A DNA stretch of 64,000 nt from Schoenoplectus triqueter (Eukaryota; Streptophyta; Magnoliopsida; Poales; Cyperaceae): assembly GCA_964058805.1 (NCBI GenBank), contig CAXKVV010000114.1, positions 124,001 through 188,000 of the forward strand, read 5' to 3'. Position numbers and translations under genes: made by a program. Below, piece by piece: positions 59,101 to 64,000 of the stretch (positions are counted from its first letter, which is position 1; each line of letters begins with the position of its first letter). Below the pieces are notes generated by a model. The model worked only from the letters and a program-made list of their open reading frames with translations. It was not told where the DNA came from and did not search any database.

Positions 59101-60274
59101 ACGCCTGTAATAAAGTAGCATATGCCATGTCAGCCAGCCTTCTCCAGTTTAATACAACTGGAAATATACTTTTACACAAAAGTTGCGACTTCCGATGAGT
59201 TAAATATTTACACAATCAAATGCATTTCTCCGAAAGTAAAATTAATCCTGGAATAAAAATCTTAACGAAATAGTTTTGAATTTCAGTCTAAAAAGAATTG
59301 CCAAATTGGTGTTGGCAATTGAATTTCATATAGAATAGTTCAATTGTTCTTCTTTTTCAATCAATAACTCAAATTTCTAATGTCTATTTCTTCTGCGTTG
59401 TGTATACAAATCAACAAAACAGAAAAGACCAGTTGAAGATGACCCAATATCTGAACTTACAAAAAAACAAAAGAGATAGAAAAGAAAGCAAAGCAACGGA
59501 GCAGTTGGAGATTTCATGCGACAGCAATTCTGGCTTATTCCCAGGCAGATATAATGCTGTTGTTTTCTTCTATTTGTACATTATCGAAATAATTTTTGTA
59601 ATAGAATTTATATTACACACACTAATCATTTGGTTAACTATACCCTTAACTTTCTATGGAGAATCCTTAATAAATATTACACAAGTTAGATTGAAAGCAA
59701 CAGCGCGTTGTCATTACTCGCCAAATAAATATTCCTTGACATGAGGAATCCATTCACATTGCATGTAATCATGTAAATTAGTAAATATCATCTATCAGAC
59801 TATCATCCGAAGAAAACGCGTGTTATTTCAAGTTGTATATCGTCATCATATCGCTTTCGATGACCATAATCATAGCTGCCAAATGATATGGTTTCTAACT
59901 TTCTATCCGCCGAACTTTCACATTATTTAATAGCGACAATATTTGGAACCCAAGTTCTATCTGAGATGCTCTTCTTTGCACCATCATTCATGGACCCGGC
60001 CCAAAGCCCAATATTATCACGTTATCATTGAGAAGGTACAAATTTGAAGGGGCATTAGTGCGTTATCATATCAGTCGAGGCATTAGCAGAACCATCAGAT
60101 AACAAAAACATACCCAATGTTATATTGAACTACCAAAGTATACCAAAGCAGACACATCAGATATAAGTTGATCATATTATATAACATCCATTGGCGGGAT
60201 TCCAAGGAAAAACAAAAAACTCAAGCAGTCAATACTCACAGCCTGAGAGAGATTATGTGATGTATTTAGGGTTT
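56142..60274. other. Intergenic DNA downstream of enolase
   Basis: No gene is supportable. A 123-bp tandem-like duplication lies at about 58636-58830 (shared agagaatgaaatgacaatga). GC-richer patches at 57620-57800 and 58930-59060 are not obviously coding. The enolase 3' UTR must lie just left of 60275. Confidence 0.5.
58636..58830 (+). repeat. Partial tandem duplication, about 123-bp spacing
   Basis: An aagtag...agagaatgaaatgacaatgatattttgttgta segment occurs at about 58640-58710 and again at about 58763-58835. Confidence 0.6.
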
Positions 60275-63200
60275 TTAGTATGGCTCAACAGGTGCCCTGA
60301 ACTTGGCTCCAGCATACACAGCGGCAGGACCCAGCTCCTCCTCAATCCTTAGCAACTATGCAATAAATATAACAAAACAACAATTGAAAATAGGGCAATT
60401 AGATCTAATCATTTTGTTCATAGAAGATGGAAATTGGGGTAAAACAAGAAGAAAGTTCCATATGTGATACTATTGATGTAATGTCACTTGTACAGTTCTA
60501 CTCTGCCTCCCAGTCCCCAATTTTAATAACCCATTCTCTTCTGTCATCAGGGCATATGCAACTTGGGAATACTGTAGCTTGAACCCCAAATGACCTTCCT
60601 ATCTATTCTCTACAAATTAACATATGGAGGGGAGATATTGAAAGGGAGAAGTAATTTGGCGATCTCATTCGACAAAAAATTGAGAAACTAGGGCCCTGGT
60701 AAATATATATCTGATTTTACAGGCATGATTGTTTTTTGGGGCTCCACTGAGGACCACAGTAGTACACTGGTAGAAAGTAGACAGCTGAAAACTTGAAATA
60801 AATCAGTTCTTACAATATATACAGTTCGAGAGAAAGGGGGGGGGGACCTGATTATATTTGGCCAGACGTTCGGATCGGCATGGAGCTCCAGTTTTGATTT
60901 GGCCCTGTTCAAGAAATAACAATTTTACAGTCACTATTCCAATTTTCTTGTAGAAAGAAATGATAAGACAAAAGTTCAATTGTAAGAAAAGCTAACAAGT
61001 CAAAACACTTACCGTCGCCAGTCCAACCGAAAGATCAGCAATGAAAGTATCTTCTGTCTCACCACTACAAGTAGAATTAAAAAACAGATTTATATTATAA
61101 GATACAGAGTTCAAATATTGCTTAACGGATGTACACATTTCAAAATTAGTTTAGTACCTCCTGTGGCTGGCCATTACACCCCAACCTGCATGCTTCGACA
61201 TTTTAACAGCCTCAATACTCTCAGTTACTGACCCAATTTGATTCACCTATCAGATTGTCACAAATATTAATAAAATACAAAAGTGAATGCACCCAATGTG
61301 GCCAATTAAGTACCTTCAGAAGTAGAGCATTACAAGCCTTTTCCTTTATTGCCTTGGCAACCCTCTACAAGACCAAATTAAGATTACCATGCAAATTCAA
61401 ATATATTAGAAATAGTAGATAACAAAATATGTGATAAATTACACTCAACATTTACAATAAATTGCAAAATTCACCCTTTTCTTTAAACCATCTGCAATTA
61501 AACAGCCAACTTATTTTTTTGGTACAGTTACTTGCAAGTACATGAACTCAACCAATGTTAATTTGTACAAAGTTGAGCAATTTGCTCCTGACTTCATATA
61601 TTAATCAAGACAGTTTACTTATTTAACTTGTGTAACTCAGCAACTTTTTTCAGCTTGAAGCCACAAAAGCTCTTAATACTTTTAAATAATGCAAAAAAAA
61701 TCAGAATATAATCAAAATTCAAAATGTTTGGTGCCGCTTGCGTTTGCCAAACAATACCTGGAGCATTTCCAGTAGTCAATATTTAATGAAATAACAAAGC
61801 ATATGCACTTGAAAGAGAAGAAATACAGACTGTTGGGTTGGTAACAAGAAGATCATCTCCTACGACTTGTACTTTATCTCCCATCTCCTCAGTCAACTTG
61901 GCATAGTGGGCCCAGTCATCCTGGTCAAATGGGTCCTCTATTGACACTATTGGATAATCCGTCACAAATGACTTGTATACATTCTTCAGGCTGTCTCCTG
62001 ATATCTTTTGTGATCCATCATTGTTCTTTCAAAATAAGGGAAAAGGAAAAAGGAGGAAAAGTGAGAAGGCAAAAACTAAAGAGACGTTACACTTCTTATA
62101 TTTTAAACGTATATTTTTAAACGATTCAGAATGCACTGTGCACACTAGATGTCAATATCAACTGAAGTCTTTTTGTGGCCCAACATATGGTTGTAGAATT
62201 ATTTTACTTCTATTCAATACCTTTTGATGTACTACTTAGGAACACTCTCACTTATCAAGTTCATAGTATTATATAAACAAAATATCCTTGACATGAAACA
62301 AATAAAAATTGCGATCAACGAAGCCAGAATTTACTTCCTCTTTGAAGTTGAGATCATAAGAGTGGTCTTTTTCACTGTAGAACTCTGATGCAGCAACATC
62401 CATTCCAATCACAACCTGCCAAATGTCTATGAAGACGAATAAAAAAGAACAAGCCATCGATTAAAGAGAAATGATTTATTTCCTAGAGAAATTGGATGGT
62501 AAACAAACCTTGCCAGTATATCCAGCTTTTGCAATAGCAGTCTTCAAAAGCTCAAGACCCTCTTTGTTCTCCTACAATCCATAATAAACAAGAAGAGAAA
62601 TGTATAAATAAGCTATCAAGCAAGTATTTGATTCTCAAAGAAAAGAGGAAAATAAAGACCTGGATATTGGGAGCAAAACCACCTTCATCTCCCACATTTG
62701 TAGCATCCTGACCATATTTCTTCTTTATCACAGCCTTTAATATAAGAACAATGTTAAAACATGAAGTAAACATCACAAATAGAAAACAAAGAAAGATAAA
62801 AAGTTCTAAATTTTATATGAAGGAAAATTTTAACCTTCAGATGATGATACACTTCTACACCCATCTTCATTGCTTCCTTGAAGGATGAGGCACCAACTGG
62901 AAGAATCATGAATTCCTAAACAAAGATTAATTAAATAAAAAATAAATAAAGGAAACAATTGAAAATCTAAATATATAGAAAATGCACAATGATACTTTAT
63001 TGTCTGATTATTGTTACCTGCATGGCGAGCTTGTTACCAGCATGTGACCCACCATTAATAACATTGAAAGCTGGCACAGGGAGTACCAGGTGCTTATTTC
63101 CAGCAAGATTGGCGATGTGCTACAAGTAAAAGAGAATAAATTGGAGATGATTTGCTATGTATGTAAAAATTGAGAATGAGATCACATCAGGAAAGAATAA

Positions 63201-64000
63201 AGGTTCATACCTGATAAAGGGGGGTCTTTTTGACACTGGCTCCAGCTTTGCATACAGCAAGTGACACAGCCAATATTGCATTTGCACCAAGCTAGAATTT
63301 GCATGCCAAGTAAGTATAAAATTAGTTTGCTAAAACATACGACTATAAGATCACGCAAAACAGCCCATGAACAACTGGACGTTAGAGAAAAGAAAGGTAC
63401 CTTTTGTTTGCACCAGCCCCACTCATTCGAAGTTCCATCAAGTTGTTGCACCATGTAATTATCAATTTGGGTCTGTTCTGTTGGGTCCTGTCGAAGTTAC
63501 ATAATATTGTTGAAACCTTCTACCATTTATACTCTAAATAATTTGAAAAAAAAAGAGTGACCAGATAGAAAAAAAAAGAGAGATGAAGGTAACATGAACC
63601 TTGCCAACTAATGCAGATCCAATGATAGCATTTACATTCTCCACAGCCTAAAATTGAATAATATAAATGAGATGTAAATTGCGCATTGACTAAATTTATG
63701 AATTGCCACAAGAAAAAGAGCACATATGTATTGCATTTGAAATACATCACAAAACTGAATAATAGAAAGATATAAGCTAAGTACCTTAAGAACCCCTTTT
63801 CCCAAGTAGTCAGATCCACCATCTCTCAACTCCAAAGCTTCATAAACACCTAGATTTGACATGATATACCAAAAAGGAAATTTTCATAACCTAACAATTA
63901 TTTCTTATTATATGAGAAAACAAAAGCATATGCATTGTTGTTTAAGATACCTGTTGAGGCACCACTTGGGACAGCTGCCCTCGCAAAGGTTCCATCAGAC
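60275..64000 (-). CDS. ENO: Cytosolic enolase (2-phospho-D-glycerate hydro-lyase), 3' 16 exons; 5' end off window
   Basis: Catalyses 2-phosphoglycerate to phosphoenolpyruvate in glycolysis, in the cytosol, as a Mg-dependent dimer. Exons, each bounded by GT-AG on the minus strand: 63951-64000 (partial), 63785-63849, 63600-63647, 63401-63487, 63211-63291, 63018-63119, 62835-62915, 62660-62734, 62509-62571, 62335-62415, 61831-62025, 61314-61364, 61158-61246, 61013-61064, 60848-60904, 60275-60355. Together they give about 418 codons ending APVEPY; the usual length is about 445, so some 26 N-terminal residues lie beyond the edge. Active-site blocks are intact: [78 protein letters not shown]. The NEWGWCKQK insertion marks plant cytosolic rather than plastid enolase. 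All splice junctions keep frame, so the gene looks functional. Confidence 0.97.

Noticed and set aside
60535..60560. A tctcttctgtca string resembling the complement of miR156
   Set aside because: It is only 12 bases, lies in an enolase intron and has no paired arm.
1..64000. tRNA genes, rRNA, CRISPR arrays and bacterial-type operons
   Set aside because: No complete tRNA cloverleaf, rRNA or spacer-repeat array was seen. The window is plant nuclear DNA.

Overview
The window is a gene-poor, AT-rich stretch of a flowering-plant nuclear genome, most likely a dicot. The evidence is a GT-AG-spliced cytosolic enolase carrying the plant EWGWC insertion, plant-type TE superfamilies (MULE, Copia, L1, Harbinger, hAT, Helitron) and long AT microsatellites. 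Only two genes look clearly functional. One is a single-exon, hAT-transposase-derived BED-finger protein gene (40148-42403, +). The other is cytosolic enolase (60275 to beyond 64000, -), of which 16 exons and about 418 codons are visible. The N-terminus of an unrecognised gene runs off the left edge on the minus strand (1-381).

Layout. 1-381: partial gene. 407-3745: degenerate MULE with terminal inverted repeats, sitting about 25 bp upstream of that gene's ATG. 3801-4867 and 15385-16313: two oppositely oriented Harbinger-type non-autonomous elements (TAA target duplications) with TTA-microsatellite interiors. 4907-5270: a foldback MITE. 5390-8830: old repeats and a hAT MITE. 8830-15150: intergenic DNA with a tandem repeat array. 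15172-15293: a SINE. 17297-23031: a full-length but dead Ty1/Copia element (minus strand, two 254-bp LTRs, TSD agaat). 23636-32958: a second MULE with a perfect 9-bp TSD, interrupted by a nearly full-length L1 LINE (about 25257-31130, minus). 34361-35467: a hAT MITE abutting a small Helitron. 37300-38345: LTR-like sequence packed with GTTATAACG palindromes. 40148-42403: the hAT-derived gene. 43330-48480: microsatellites, two hAT MITEs and unannotated DNA. 48483-50275: a chain of four foldback MITEs joined by dinucleotide tracts. 52101-56133: truncated LINE, hAT MITEs and a foldback element. 60275-64000: enolase.

How the parts relate: there is no operon-like or multi-gene system here. The two genes are islands in a TE graveyard. 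Insertion order can be read from nesting (L1 into MULE 2, foldback MITEs into TA tracts) and from target duplications. Several elements carry G-to-A type inactivations (TGG to TGA, YVDD to YVND, lost zinc-knuckle Cys), as expected for methylated, silenced transposons. I did not find a convincing novel molecular system. The most notable items are the foldback-MITE chain, the nested MULE/L1 with a DDE-deleted transposase, the six-member hAT MITE set, the palindrome-rich LTR-like block, and a start-stop-overlapping uORF on the hAT-derived gene.
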